A stretch of 64,000 nucleotides of DNA from contig OY725501.1 in assembly GCA_963281255.1 (NCBI GenBank), positions 697,882 to 761,881 on the forward strand, in the 5' to 3' direction. Origin of the DNA: Aphrocallistes beatrix. Taxonomy: Eukaryota > Porifera > Hexactinellida > Sceptrulophora > Aphrocallistidae. A program made the position numbers and the translations under genes. The stretch's first letter is position 1; each line of letters begins with the position of its first letter. Shown in pieces: positions 23,380-35,401 of the stretch. Below the pieces are notes generated by a model that made no database searches, was not told where the DNA came from, and saw only the letters and a list, made by a program, of their open reading frames with translations.

Positions 23380-26300
23380 TCAATCGTCCTGCGTGTAATT
23401 GATGAGAATGTCCTTCTTGGGTTTAGTTTTCTTCCCTGAGTTGAGAGTGTATTCAGAAGAAACATTTGGACCAATAGGTTTTCTTGAGTTATTTTTGAAC
23501 TTTGGATGAGTATAATCAATCAAACGCTTACGGCGATAATCAACATTCAGTTCGGATATTTTATCCCTGATGTCTCTCTTCCACTTAAATGGACAATCCT
23601 TTTCACATTTTCCTCTCGCGGTAAAAATATTGAAATTTCTCCTTGTAGGTTCGCAATAAATATGGAATATTACATTTCTAACACCATATCCCGATTTCCA
23701 ATCGCTTTGTGTAGTTGCTGTAGCTAGACCATGCAACATCCCAGATTCAGTACCATCACCACCATATGTGGTAATTCTATCAATAAAATCATGTATAGTA
23801 TTCTCGGCATTGGTAAATTCAGAATTTTTCGGAAACTTTTCTACACATTCCTTTCCACTAACTGCATGGCCGTGATAAACGATTATTCTAAAATAAGGTA
23901 TTCCCCCAAGTGCAGCATCTTTCATGAGATCTGAAACCCAGTTTTTAATAAGATTTATGTCTTTACCCATGAGGTCAGTCCCATCAATAACAAAGCATAT
24001 GTAGTATTTGAGATCAAATAAAGATTCATAGATCTCTTCAGGAGAAGTGTAAAGGATATATGTAATATGTGTACCTCTATTTTCGTAATATTTGAGTATT
24101 TCTCTTCCGTATTTATTCCAGATCTTTTTCATTCTCCCGCGGTTCTCTTTTTGTAAAGTTACATATTCTTCTTCGGTAGGGAGAGTCCAGTCCCAATGAT
24201 CTCCGCACTTCTCTTTGAACTCCCACCACTTCATGTTCTGTCCTGGAATCAGCACTGGTGAATCTTCCTTGTAGTCTTCACACATTATCAATATCGCAGT
24301 TTTATCTTCGTTTGTATTCCAAGCATTCCCTCCCATTGAGCATAGTTGATGCCCTGTCAGTATTTGGCACTTCCCGTCTTGTGGATGAATTTCTTTTTCA
24401 CAGAACTTACCGCAACTAGGACATTTGGATGGACAGTTAATGATATGGGATTCAAACTGTTCTTTTGTAGCTTTTAAAATATTTTCATATTCATCTACGG
24501 TTACCTGATACTCATAGCAATTTAACGTCCGCAAGAATTCCTGTACGTATACTTTGATGTTGAATATAGTCTCAGTACTAGCGAACATGTTTGTATCTGA
24601 TAATTTTTGAAACAAATCCTCATCTAGTATTTTTGTTGGATCATTTAGTTTGTCAAATAGTACGTCTGTGTCATGGTGCCTAATTATTTTCACGCTATCT
24701 ACTTCAAAGGCGGCAGTGAAGAATTCATTGAATTCTTCTGGACTCACTTTGGGATTGAAGTACTTTTCCAGAAATAGTACCATTGCCTTAAACGGTGCTT
24801 CTCTTGCTTTATGACCTGGATCACAAGCAGATTTTTCTGTTGCTGCTCCACTAGCTACTTCAAAATTGCTATCTGAATCTGTTCCAACCTCGAGGAATCG
24901 ATCTTTTTCTTTACACATTCCTTCAAGTCCTTCTAATAAATTTTCCAAGATATATTCGAACGTTGCTATTTGTTTCGTAAATTTTATCTGCATATTTCCA
25001 ACAATTCTGCTATAAAGTTCATTTGAAAGTTTTCTCCATTCTTCCTGGAAAATATCTTTCAGAGTTTGAATTCGATTACATATGAACTGAAGGACGAAAT
25101 TATTTTCATCAATCGATTTTTGGCCCACCAAATGATTTTTGCCTCTGCGAAGTTCTTCTGTAACTCTTTCAGTTGCTAGGAGCAAGATATTTTGATGTAA
25201 AAATCTGTCTGCTTCTTTTTCGAAATATTCTTCGTAGATGCTCCGCTCGCATGCTGTGTTGACTCCCCTCCAAACGGCGGCTAGAAAATCTCCAGCGAAC
25301 TTTTTTGCCATTGTCAAGTCACCTTCCCTCATTTCTTTGCGTTCCCAGCCTCCTTTGACTGATTTTAGATTTTTTACCTTTTGCAAGAAATACTTCAAAT
25401 CATTTTCTTTTCTTTCGTTTTCAACTGATTTGTCGTCTCTTTGCTTCTCACATTTTGCATTGATAACTGATTTGAATGCAATAGCAAACGCTAGCGTCGA
25501 GATCATCCTCTCAGCTTCATTTGTCAATTTTGCTTCGATAAATTCTATTTCATAATTCACAAGCTTGCAAATCCGAGACAAAAAATCCACAATCTCCTTC
25601 ACGGTTGAGTGAGAAATCATCTGATCGTTTTTAGTGAATTCTAGTATGCGTTTTGAAATGTCAGTAATAAGCTTTTCCCATGTGCTTCTCTCAGGATTAG
25701 TTGGATCTTTTAGATTGGAAGCTAACAGTAGTATCTGCTTTCTCCTCACAGGATTCCAGACGATATCAGGATGGTTGAAATAGCCAGAACAATATTTGAT
25801 CAGTGGATGGCATTCTTGTGGAACACATTTTCGAAAATCTAGATAAGATCTCTTATTCTGAACTTCTAAAGCGTACAATGACTCTTTAGATAAATATTCA
25901 CACTTTAATTTCCCTATATGTGGTGTCATATCCTTTAGGGGTACTTTATTTTCTCTCCAAGGATATATGAACTGTTCAGTTCCTGCAAATGTATTGTTTT
26001 CATCCAAAAACCTCGAGAGCATCGTTTCACCGAGTATCTTTATTGCAGTATCCATTTCAAAGTTGAAATGACGAAAGCGGACATAAATTGTAGGTTTGTT
26101 CTCCATTGTTTTCGATTCCATCAAGAATACAGAGTACAAGTCATCAAATATTTCATCAAAATCAGTTTCTTCTTCTTTGGTATCATCACTGAAGCAACTA
26201 ACCCAAATTATTTCAAATTCTTTCTTTTGTTCATCAATGTTTAACTCCAGATATCTATCAGCATTCTTCTCAATAGCTTCTTGAAAACTTGTCATTTTCT

Positions 26301-28218
26301 GTGTTAGCTTTATCTCAGTTAGCCTAGCTTTGATTTCGAATTTGAGTCTATCTTCATAAGTCTTTTTCTCCATGTAGATAAGTCTTTTCAAGTTAGATTT
26401 GGCTTCATCGCACATGTAATCCATTTTCTTGAGTAAAGGATCAGTTTGCCATTGTTCTGCGAACTCTTTGAGAACTTCTTCCTGATATTCTTCGAAGATA
26501 TCGTCCAACTCTCTATTTACATTTTCTATAATAACTTTTGGAGATTTCCACTTCGTAATATCTCTAATCGTATGGACCAATTTTTCGGTAATTTCTCGGT
26601 ATTTATCTCGATTAAAGAAAATTTTATTTTTCATTAAACAGCTAATTATTTTCCTTAGTTTGTTGCTAGACTCTAGTTCTTCTACATTTCTGTACTTTAC
26701 TATGTCTTGGTATTTGACGATGGTATCCCAAATAACACCAGACATTTCCAACCATTCACTCATTGTGTTGAATGGTGTTTCGTTATCAACAATATCTTCT
26801 TCCAGTTGATGAATGATGGACATGCGCAAATCTGCACATTTATCTGCGAAACTAGTTGTTGGGCATAACTTACATAAAACTGAATCGAATAATTTTGTCA
26901 TCTTAGTATTCAGAGAATGTGAATTGAATGCAGACTGGAGGACATACAGATTTTTCTTTGATACTTGAATCAAATCTGAAATTTTCAATCCTTCTGTTTC
27001 CATTAGATGGGATTCTTTATTCAGTTTTTCCAAAAGAGTATTGATCGAACTTAAGTGCTTGGCTGGATCTGGATCTGCTTGTTGATTGAGAACGAAGAAT
27101 ATTTTAGGAGCTGCTACCTTACTCACTTTCAATTTGTTGAGAGAGTAAGCACATATTTGTAAAAGATTCTGCATTTCTTCACCGATATCCCCTTTCACAT
27201 TAATAATAACAGCATGTGACACCGCTAAACAGAACAGTACCATTGTTCTATCAAAGTGAATGCAAGAAGTATCCTGAAGGGTCTTCCCTTTTTCAATTGA
27301 ATCTAGTCCTTCTGTGTCGAGAATGAGGAAATAATCAGAATCGTTGATTGGTTGACTGAGCTTTGAAAGAGATGCATAGATTCCTTTGGTGCACCTGCCA
27401 GCACTAGTCAAGAACTTACAACCGAAACAGTAGTTCAGTAGCGTAGACTTCCCAGAACTCTGAGGTCCAAATATGCTCACTACTATGGGTGGTCGTTGCT
27501 TATTTGTAATTTTGGTATTTTGATAAAATCGCTTTTCATAGAATTTGGACAAAAGAACATCAATCTCTTGGTTGAAGAATCTGAGATTATCACCATCAAT
27601 CAACTCGAATGGTTCTCCTCTCTCCACGTGGTTACTAAAATTTGATGAAAATGTTTCAGAATATTTACTCACTGGTTTTCCTTCATCAATGTTGAGATTG
27701 TATTTGTTTGAAAGCAATGCTTCTCTCCAGAGAAGTTCTAAAGTGAAAATCGTTCCGTTACTTCCAGCAATTAACTGTTTAGACAATATGCTAAGTTCTT
27801 GTAACAATTTCCACAAAATGAGAGTTGAATTTTCCTGAGCTAGGATTTCATTAAAATGCCATGTGATTGCACTCATTTCAGCATTTTTGAGGTGATTAGC
27901 AAGAAGTTTACACTTTTCGTTTAACTCATCGATAATGTTTTGGTTTGTTTGGCTAGAAGCTTCGTAATAGCAACGCATATACTCAACAAAATGTGGATAG
28001 TAACTTAGGGATGAGAAGTCCACTATATTTTTATCCTGAATGTTAGTAAGGATGTTATTCATCAGACTTTCAATCAATTCTTTCTCAACTCTCATATTGT
28101 CCCAGCAACCATATCGAGTGATCATTCTTTCGAGGAAATTGCTTAACTAATCTCGAGCTGGTATTTTCCGAATGTAATATTTTATATCCGATGTCTCTCA
28201 AATCTATAAACAGTATTT
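23380..28218 (-). pseudogene. VLIG-like very large GTPase, main 3' part
   Basis: A 1581-codon frame (28125 to 23380) holds a complete large G domain: P-loop GPQSSGKSTLLN near residue 225, the segment CTKGIY, G3 DTEGLDS near 270 and a G4-like NQQAD near 346. This is the interferon-inducible very large GTPase (GVIN/VLIG) signature. Long helical regions follow, then a cysteine cluster CPSKCPSCGKFC near 1230 and a C-terminal vWA-like segment with FVIDGTDLMG near 1377 (MIDAS-like, degenerate). Upstream of 28125 the protein continues in another frame (from 28218, ending in a stop at 28085), so a frameshift lies at about 28088-28125. The 5' part of the gene is at 31269-33081, displaced by a retrotransposon. 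Probably cytosolic; an immune role is family knowledge, not shown here. Confidence 0.85.
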
Positions 28219-28301
28219 CATCTCGGTTGATTAGATTAGGAATGAAAATGAAGTTAGCAATATTACAATCTAATGTAACGTGTTCTATAACTACATCATT
28301 T
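28219..28301. repeat. 83-bp target-site duplication, left copy
   Basis: Identical over all 83 bases to 31269-31351; derived from VLIG-like coding sequence. It marks the 3' side of the retrotransposon. Confidence 0.95.
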
Positions 28302-31268
28302 AATAATAATAATAATAATAATAATATACATTTATATAGCGCAGATTCCATATTAATATGTTCAAGTGCGCTGTACAATTCAATAAAAGTAGGTGTGTGT
28401 TATGTATGTATGTGTATGTATGCGTATGTATGTGTATGTATGCTTGTAAGGTATGTATATGCATTGAAATTAATTTAAGTGGATGTGTCGTGCGCGATAC
28501 GGAAAAGATGAGTTTTCAAGAGTTTTTTGAAGAGAAGAAGTGAGGGGGCATTCCGAATGCTCGGAGGCAGAAGATTCCACTCAACAGGCGCAGCTAAAGT
28601 GAATGCACGATCACCCAGAGTTTTGGAAGATTTGATAGTAGGATGCTCAAGGAGGATGGCGTTGGATGATCGTAGAGTACGATTGGATGACTTAACCTGT
28701 ATGAGCTGGATGATATAGTCCGGAGCAAGAGAATGGATGGCTTTGTAAGTTATGAGGAGGATTTTGAAGAGGATACGATGTTTAACAGGCAGCCAGTGGA
28801 GGTTAATAAGAAGAGGAGATGACGAAAAGGTACGAGAGACATTGTAGATAAGCCTGGCTGCACTGTTCTGGACTCGCTGGAGTCGAGCTAAGAGGGATGA
28901 GGGGCAACCATACAAGAGACTGTTACAATAATCAAGACGAGATGTGATAAGAGAATTGACAAGAGTTTCACAGACTTTCCTAGAGAGATACTTTCTAATA
29001 CGCCGGATGTTATAGATGTAATAGAAGCAGGAGGAGGCAACTTTGCTGACCTGAGTAGACATTGAGAGGGTATTGTCGAGCCAAGTTCCAAGATTCCTTA
29101 CTTCTTTGGAAGAAGAGATTCTCGACTCACCAACAGAGATGCTATCAGTTTGAACCTTAGATAGTTGTTGACGAGTCCCTATTATAAGGAACTCAGTCTT
29201 GGTGTCATTGATAAGCAACTTGTTGGTGAGGAGCCAGGAACGGATCGCGGAGATGCAAGATTGGATGGCGGAAAAAGCAGATTCTTCAGAAGAGATGGAA
29301 CCGGGTTTAAAAGAAAGATATACCTGAGTATCGTCGGCATAGCAGTGCATGTCGGGGAGGTGGGACCTAATGAGGTCGAATAGAGGACTAGTATAGAGGC
29401 TAAAGAGAAGCGGACCAAGACAAGAACCCTGAGGAACTCCGTGTTGGACCGGGATATTGGAGGAATTAGAACCCTTAATCGAGACGAATTGAGTCCTACC
29501 AGAGAGGTAAGATTCAAACCAGGACAGAGAAGAGCCGCAAATGCCGAAATGAGACTGGAGACGGTTGAGTAAGATGGTATGGTCGACGGTGTCGAAGGCT
29601 GAACTAAGATCAAGAAGAACCAGAAGAGATACGTGTTGGCGATTCATGCTGAGGAGGATGTCGTTTGTGACCTTCAGGAGTGCAGTCTCCGTACTGTGGT
29701 GTTTACGATAGGCAGACTGTGTCCCGGGGAAGAGATGATGTAATGTAAGATGATTCACGACCTGGATGGAAGCGGCCCTCTCAGTGATCTTAGAAATGAA
29801 AGAAAGATTGCTAAGTGGACGATAGTTAGAGAAGATGGGATCAAGATTTGGTCTTTTAAGTTTGGGTAAGATGATGGCGCGCTTCCAGGGAGAAGGAAAA
29901 TGACCAGTGGAGAGGGAACCATTTACGATTTTCGTAAGGATGGGCGCTAGGATGGGTAGAGATGATTTGACCAAGGATGCTGGGATAGGATCGAGGATGC
30001 AAGATTTATTAGGAGCAGAGGAAACAAGGGAAACAATTTCTTCCTCAGATAATTCTTTGAATTGGTGGAAAGTATGTTGGGATTCGCTGTTTGAATTATC
30101 TGAGGGGGTAACGGAAGACGACGATACACTTGAATCAATGGTGGAACGGATGTTATCTACCTTAAGAACAAAGAAGTTGGCGAATTCCTGAGAAAGAGCA
30201 GCCTTATCAGCATGGGGTGGTAGGACCTGTTGCTGGCGTAAGCCGAGAAGTGAGTTAGCCTTACGGAAGAGTGAGCGCTGGTCATGACAGGACTGACTGA
30301 TCCAATCAGAATAGAAACTGCGACGTTCCCTGTTCATCAGGTCAGTCACAAGATTCCTCTGATGCTTGAATTCAGCCAAATGGTCAGAGTCATTAGACTG
30401 GCGCCACTTCCGTTCAGCTTTCCTTCTCGCTCGCTTGGCCTGCTTGATGCTACTGGTGAACCAAGGGACACGGGGACGGGTGACTATGGTTTTGGATCGC
30501 GGAGGAGCATGCTGATCATAGATAGAGGATAGGGTGCTGTTATATGATACAATAAGTTCCTCAAGATGATCAGGTGGGCTAGCACATAGATCAGAGGAAG
30601 CGAGATCAGCAAGAAAGATTGGGAGGTTGATGGATTTGGAACGATAGGTAACCTCCTGAGAGGAAAGAGAAGGTTTGGAAAGCGAGAGACTACAAGAGAT
30701 GGAGAAATGGTCAGAGAATAGATGGACAGGAGCGGGATCAGAGAGGATGATGTTGTCTGCAGAACGGGATATTATTAGATCGAGAATGTGACCCTTCTCA
30801 TGAGTTGGCTGATTCACATGCTGGATCAAAGATAGAGAACGCAGGAGCTCGGAGAACTGTAAAGACTCAGACGGGATGTCAACATGGATATTGAAGTCTC
30901 CAGTTATTATTAGGGGCTCCTTGCATAAGAGAATGGGCTCGAGGAGAGAAGAAAACTGATCAAGGAAGGTAGAAATAGAAATAGGATGATTCCTTGAGTA
31001 GGGAGGCCGATATATTAGGATAATACGAAGGGAGATTTCAGAAGAAGAGATAGTCCAATCCGAGAACTCAAAAGATGATACTTCACCAGATGCATTGCAC
31101 TTCAGCGTGAAGGAATCACGACAGAGAAGTGCAGTGCCTCCACCCTGACGATGTGCAGACCTAGCACGATCAAGGAGTTGGTAGCCGGATGGAGTGCATT
31201 CAGCTCTCACTGCTGCATCCCTTGACGTGAACCAGGTCTCAGTAACGGCAACAACGTCAGGATGGTGG
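28302..31268 (-). mobile_element. CR1/L2-type non-LTR retrotransposon, 5'-truncated
   Basis: 2967 bp between two perfect 83-bp copies of target sequence. On the minus strand the 5' end (31268) starts inside the endonuclease domain and the 3' end finishes with an (ATT)n tail (28302-28324), typical of CR1/L2-clade elements. No ORF1. The perfect duplication implies a recent event. Confidence 0.92.
28475..31267 (-). CDS. Endonuclease-reverse transcriptase of the CR1/L2 element, 5' partial
   Basis: Open frame of about 930 codons entering from the truncated 5' border. The first residues (PDVVAVTETWFTS, from the reverse complement of 31225-31263) are the ExW block of an APE-type endonuclease. GDFNIHVD follows near residue 120 and SDHFS near 190, but the most N-terminal endonuclease strand is lost. 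The reverse transcriptase includes GVPQGSCLGPLLFSLY and the catalytic YADDT near plus position 29340. The C-terminal LHWLPVKHRILFKILLITYK segment is typical of L2/CR1 proteins. No internal stop up to 28475. The frame is intact, but the missing 5' end makes mobilisation unlikely. Confidence 0.9.
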   Translation of the reverse strand, partial: HHPDVVAVTETWFTSRDAAVRAECTPSGYQLLDRARSAHRQGGGTALLCRDSFTLKCNASGEVSSFEFSDWTISSSEISLRIILIYRPPYSRNHPISISTFLDQFSSLLEPILLCKEPLIITGDFNIHVDIPSESLQFSELLRSLSLIQHVNQPTHEKGHILDLIISRSADNIILSDPAPVHLFSDHFSISCSLSLSKPSLSSQEVTYRSKSINLPIFLADLASSDLCASPPDHLEELIVSYNSTLSSIYDQHAPPRSKTIVTRPRVPWFTSSIKQAKRARRKAERKWRQSNDSDHLAEFKHQRNLVTDLMNRERRSFYSDWISQSCHDQRSLFRKANSLLGLRQQQVLPPHADKAALSQEFANFFVLKVDNIRSTIDSSVSSSSVTPSDNSNSESQHTFHQFKELSEEEIVSLVSSAPNKSCILDPIPASLVKSSLPILAPILTKIVNGSLSTGHFPSPWKRAIILPKLKRPNLDPIFSNYRPLSNLSFISKITERAASIQVVNHLTLHHLFPGTQSAYRKHHSTETALLKVTNDILLSMNRQHVSLLVLLDLSSAFDTVDHTILLNRLQSHFGICGSSLSWFESYLSGRTQFVSIKGSNSSNIPVQHGVPQGSCLGPLLFSLYTSPLFDLIRSHLPDMHCYADDTQVYLSFKPGSISSEESAFSAIQSCISAIRSWLLTNKLLINDTKTEFLIIGTRQQLSKVQTDSISVGESRISSSKEVRNLGTWLDNTLSMSTQVSKVASSCFYYIYNIRRIRKYLSRKVCETLVNSLITSRLDYCNSLLYGCPSSLLARLQRVQNSAARLIYNVSRTFSSSPLLINLHWLPVKHRILFKILLITYKAIHSLAPDYIIQLIQVKSSNRTLRSSNAILLEHPTIKSSKTLGDRAFTLAAPVEWNLLPPSIRNAPSLLLFKKLLKTHLFRIAHDTST

Positions 31269-31351
31269 CATCTCGGTTGATTAGATTAGGAATGAAAATG
31301 AAGTTAGCAATATTACAATCTAATGTAACGTGTTCTATAACTACATCATTT
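31269..31351. repeat. 83-bp target-site duplication, right copy
   Basis: Perfect match to 28219-28301, at the 5' side of the retrotransposon. Confidence 0.95.
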
Positions 31352-33081
31352 CCTGTATAATCTCGAACCAATATATAGACATGCTTATTGCCAACTGTGA
31401 TTGTATTTAAATTTTCTTCCAAGCGAGGGTAGTTTTCTCTGTAGTCAGAATAACTGACATGAATTAATGCTATATCTAAGTTTTGACAAATTTCCCAAAT
31501 GACATTAATATCTGAGCATCTGTGACAATCTATGTATGCCCATTGAGTTGGCTCACCAATAACTCTGTCCCCAAAGAGATTTTTTGTCATCTGAATATCG
31601 ATGGAACTTAAATGGAATGGACTGTTCTGAGGACTTCCCTTAACAAAGTCTGTTTCAAACATTAAATCCAGTAGATGGGACTTCCCAATCGGATTCCAAG
31701 AAGCCCATCCTAACCCAAATGAAACTAAACCACTGAACTGTTGAAGAAAGTACCAGAGTTCTTTACAGATTTCGAATTGACAAGATGTTTGTTCTGGAGG
31801 ATAGGGACTCAGTATTGGATAGTAGAATGGAACTGGATTACTGAACGAATAATGTTCTATACAGAGACCTTTGACTACTGTATCAGACATTTGGAAGATT
31901 AAGTGGAAGATATCCAGTGTAGTTAGGGATATTTTAGTCATTTTGGCGAGGATCTGTGTGATTTCTTCTAATGGTAAACTGCACTTCAGATGATAAAATG
32001 CCAGAGGTAAAAGTTTATCGTATACCATTTTTGGTGATCCACTCAAATTCTTCGCATTTTGTAGTAAGGTTTGAGAAGAGTCTGAAATGATCATTCTATA
32101 TGTTGTATGTGATACTTGGATGTCTGTTAAGAAATTTGGCTTCATATTTTGAATTCGTTTGAATTGTTCCTGTGCACAATCAAGCATAAGTTGTTTGTCT
32201 GGAGAGTATTGTAAGAAGTACCCTCTGATTACTCTCTCCATTATGCTTAGTTTTACGCTGAGTTCTTTTATATTGTCAAGACTGCTTGCTCTGATAGATG
32301 CTTTAACTTCAATGCTTAATGTCTCGTCGATTTTGAAGAAGTTTTGTGATTCTTCGAATTTCATGAAGTAATCCTTGACAGCTATATATTCACTTTCATT
32401 CTTTTCAAGTAGTTCGAAACAAATCTTTTCCTGTAGATCCATGTGTTTCTTCGTGATCATTTCTCTCAGTTTAACAATTGGATCATTTCCAAAGTGTTCA
32501 CAAATGATCGCTAAAACCGCCTCTCCATCACTCCCAGTGAATAATATGAATTTGTTCTCAACATATTTATTGATCTTCTTTTGAGATGTTTTCAAATCTT
32601 CCGCAATTTTTGCGACTGGGGAACCAGCATCTAAATGCTCTTTAATGGCCACTTTTTCGGGTTCAGTTAACGGAATTGTTTCTGAATACGCTAGAAAGGC
32701 TGAGACAACATCTCCATTAATCCCATGTGATAAGGCTATCTGCTTTAGACTTTTCTGTGGATTTTCATCGAGCAACATCTCAAATTTCTCAATATCTTCT
32801 TTTGAAATTTGACTGATTTTATGTGCCTTTAATTCATCTAAAGCCTCTCTAGCAACACTGAATTTTATTGATAATCTTTCTGCCAATTCATCTGGATAAT
32901 CTAAAAAGTCTTCTCCTTGTTCCATTACGAATTCTACACTTTTTTCATCCAGGTCCAAATGGATGAGTATTTCGGTTAATGATTCTTCTTTCTCAACATC
33001 TGTATCTGATGGTGTTGGGTGATGAGGCGTTCTTTTAGACTGAAATAAAGACGTAAAAGGACAAAATAACCTACGAGCCAT
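31269..33081 (-). pseudogene. VLIG-like very large GTPase, 5' part
   Basis: The frame from ATG 33081 gives about 604 residues before retrotransposon sequence takes over (the read-through frame stops at 31207). After a short basic N-terminus come several helical segments that look like repeated helix-turn-helix units: LKQIALSHGINGDVVSAFL, VAKIAEDLKTSQKKINKYV, IKELSVKLSIMERVIRGYF. A degenerate first nucleotide-binding region (FGLGWASWNPIGKSHLL, GKS at about residue 466) matches the N-terminal GTPase-like part of VLIG/URGCP proteins. The coding sequence continues at 28218. Without the insertion the gene would encode well over 2000 residues. Confidence 0.82.
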
Positions 33082-33368
33082 CTGATAGGATGTTTGCTAA
33101 TCAATAATATTGGGACTAATGATCTGAATATTGGTATATTAAATACTAGTCTAAAATCTATTTCCAGAAAATCCCCCCACAGGCGGGATGGGGCTGCTTC
33201 CACCCTCCTGAGATGTATTGCATGTGCGCATCTCAGGAAGTTGGCACACCCCATTCCGTTTTGGTAGGCTCCTACACAATCATAAAAGCACTTCAATAGT
33301 TTATTTTTTGAAAGATTTTTGATAGCACCACCAATTTTTTCAAAACGAACAAGTCTACCTTTGATATA
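33082..33368. promoter_or_regulatory. Probable 5' flank of the VLIG-like gene
   Basis: Region upstream of the minus-strand ATG. It contains a short GC-rich block (33165-33250) in which CTCCTGAGATG and CATCTCAGGAAG form an imperfect inverted pair. No promoter element could be assigned with confidence. Confidence 0.25.
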
Positions 33369-33555
33369 TAGTAGAACTCGGTTAGTAAGTACTGGAATAA
33401 TACGTTCTTTGGTTTAGTATGTACTCATTACTCTGAACCAAAATCCATCAATAATATTCATTTCCATATAGTGTACAAACTCGGTTAGTATGTACTTATG
33501 GATAGTAGTACTAATAATTCCTTCCCGAAGGAGACGTCTTATCCGAGTTCTACTG
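33369..33555. mobile_element. Pogo/Tigger-like MITE
   Basis: Inverted ends TAGTAGAACTCGGTTAG and CAGTAGAACTCGGATAAG next to TA. An internal copy of ACTCGGTTAGTATGTAC lies at 33480. The CAGTnGAACnC-type end is common in pogo-like MITEs. Confidence 0.6.
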
Positions 33556-33844
33556 TAAATATTGAGTTTCTAAGTTGAATACTTTTCTATTTATATGCAA
33601 AATAATAAAATCACATATTGCTGTGTAACCATGATAATTTATCATATATAGAAAATCTAAGGGTCACAGTAGGTGCAAATTGACATATAGATTTGTACTT
33701 TCACAAACATTTCACAAAAACCCAATATCTTCTAAACTCTTACTAAGTGAGAAACTATGATCAACCGAACACCATTACCATTCCTACCCAGCGATTTCTC
33801 CCTCTTTCCAGGCGTCCAGGAATTCTTTAGTTGGATTAAATAAA
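33556..33844. other. No gene recognised
   Basis: Spacer without support for coding sequence. Confidence 0.35.
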
Positions 33845-34335
33845 CAAGCGCGCTTCGCGCTTGCTTGCGCTGCGCGGCTGGCGGACACTTTGTGTCCGCC
33901 GGAGGCTCCCTTCGGTCGCCTGGAGTCACATTGGTTAATTATAAGGGAGATAACATCTCTAAATATGTCGGTCCTACTGTGCTAACCGATATCACTCGAA
34001 AAATCACCAAATTTGTGAATTTAAAAATTTTTGATGCGTAATGATGACGTCATAACAAAGTGATGAGTCATCATTTTTTGATGATAGTTGCATCATATGT
34101 GAGACATGTTAGTATACAGATTCTATTAAAATTTCAGCCTTCTATCTCCTATAATGGCTGAGTTATACCCGAATAACTGTGTTGCTTAACTTTTTAAAAT
34201 GTGACAATGACGTCATAATTCCATGATGAGTCGACATTTTCGTCTGAGCTCAGAACTTACTGGAGCCATAGCCAAAAGACTCCCACATGCCAAAAATCAG
34301 CTTTCTGCGCCTGGCAGTTTCTTCAATCAATTCGT

Positions 34336-34380
<45 letters not shown>

Positions 34381-34409
34381 GAATATTAATCGAGTTTTAA
34401 TATTAAATA
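33845..34409 (-). mobile_element. Helitron-like element
   Basis: Begins CAAGCGCGCTTCGC after host A (33844), with all subterminal hairpins. It ends after a 50-bp TA tract and a decayed 5' terminus (ATTAATCGAGTTTTAATATT). Nearly full length, no coding capacity of its own. Confidence 0.65.
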
Positions 34410-34917
34410 AATATACCGTATCTTGTATAACTTTATTCATTGTTTAACGTATTAATCATTTATTTCTACAGTTTGGCCTATGAGAATATACCTGATTTAG
34501 TCCAGGGAATCTTGGGACGCACAATTATTTATCATTTCGACAGTTATTACTTAGATTATTCATATTACAAGATAAATTTCTGAACGGTTGATAAATAAGA
34601 GAACCTTCATTTTGTCAAACAGGCAGAGCAAGCAAGCTAATTTTTTTGATATTCAAACAAAGAAAATCGCCCAAGGATATGAACATATGTTCAAGAAAAA
34701 TTAGCTATGTGTCCAGAGAATTGACTATAATAAGTCGGCAGCTATGCAGCACTCATTTTTAACTGTGTACCTATACTATTATATACAGGATATATGGAAA
34801 GCTTTTTTATATAACCCCAATTTTAGGGTACAGTAGAACCTTTTAGTTTGATTGGGGTAAATAAGACACAATCTACATGAGTTATCATTTTTAATGATAG
34901 TTGTATTATATTTGAGA
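34410..34917. other. No gene recognised
   Basis: AT-rich spacer; nothing supportable was seen. Confidence 0.35.
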
Positions 34918-35399
34918 CAAACGCGCTTAGCTTGCTAGCGCTGCGCGGCTGGCTGACACTTTGTGTCTGCCGGAAGCTCCCTATGGACGCCTGTAGTTAC
35001 CATTATTTAGTTATAATGGGAGATAACATCTCTAAATACGTCTGTCTTACTGTTATAATCGATATCGCTCGAAAAATCACCAAATTTGTCATTTTACATT
35101 TTGATGCGTAATGATGACGCCATAACAGAGCGATGAGTCATCAGTTTTTGATGATAGTTGCATCATATATGAGGTATATTAATATACACATTTTATTCAA
35201 ATTTCAGACTTCTATCACCTAAAATGGCTGAGTTATAGGCGAAAACTAAAAATTTCTAATTATAGTAAAGGTGACAATGACGTCATAATTCCATGATGAG
35301 TCAACATTTTCATCTGATGTCAGAAATTACTGGAGCAATAGCCAAAGATTCTCACATGCCAAAATCAATTTTCTGTGCCTGGCAGTTTCTTCATATATA
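34918..35399 (-). mobile_element. Helitron-like element, interrupted
   Basis: Starts CAAACGCGCTTAGCTTG after host A. It is more diverged than other copies and ends in the TA tract, where a 0.9-kb MITE (35402-36317) is inserted at TA. Confidence 0.6.
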
Positions 35400-35401
35400 T
35401 A

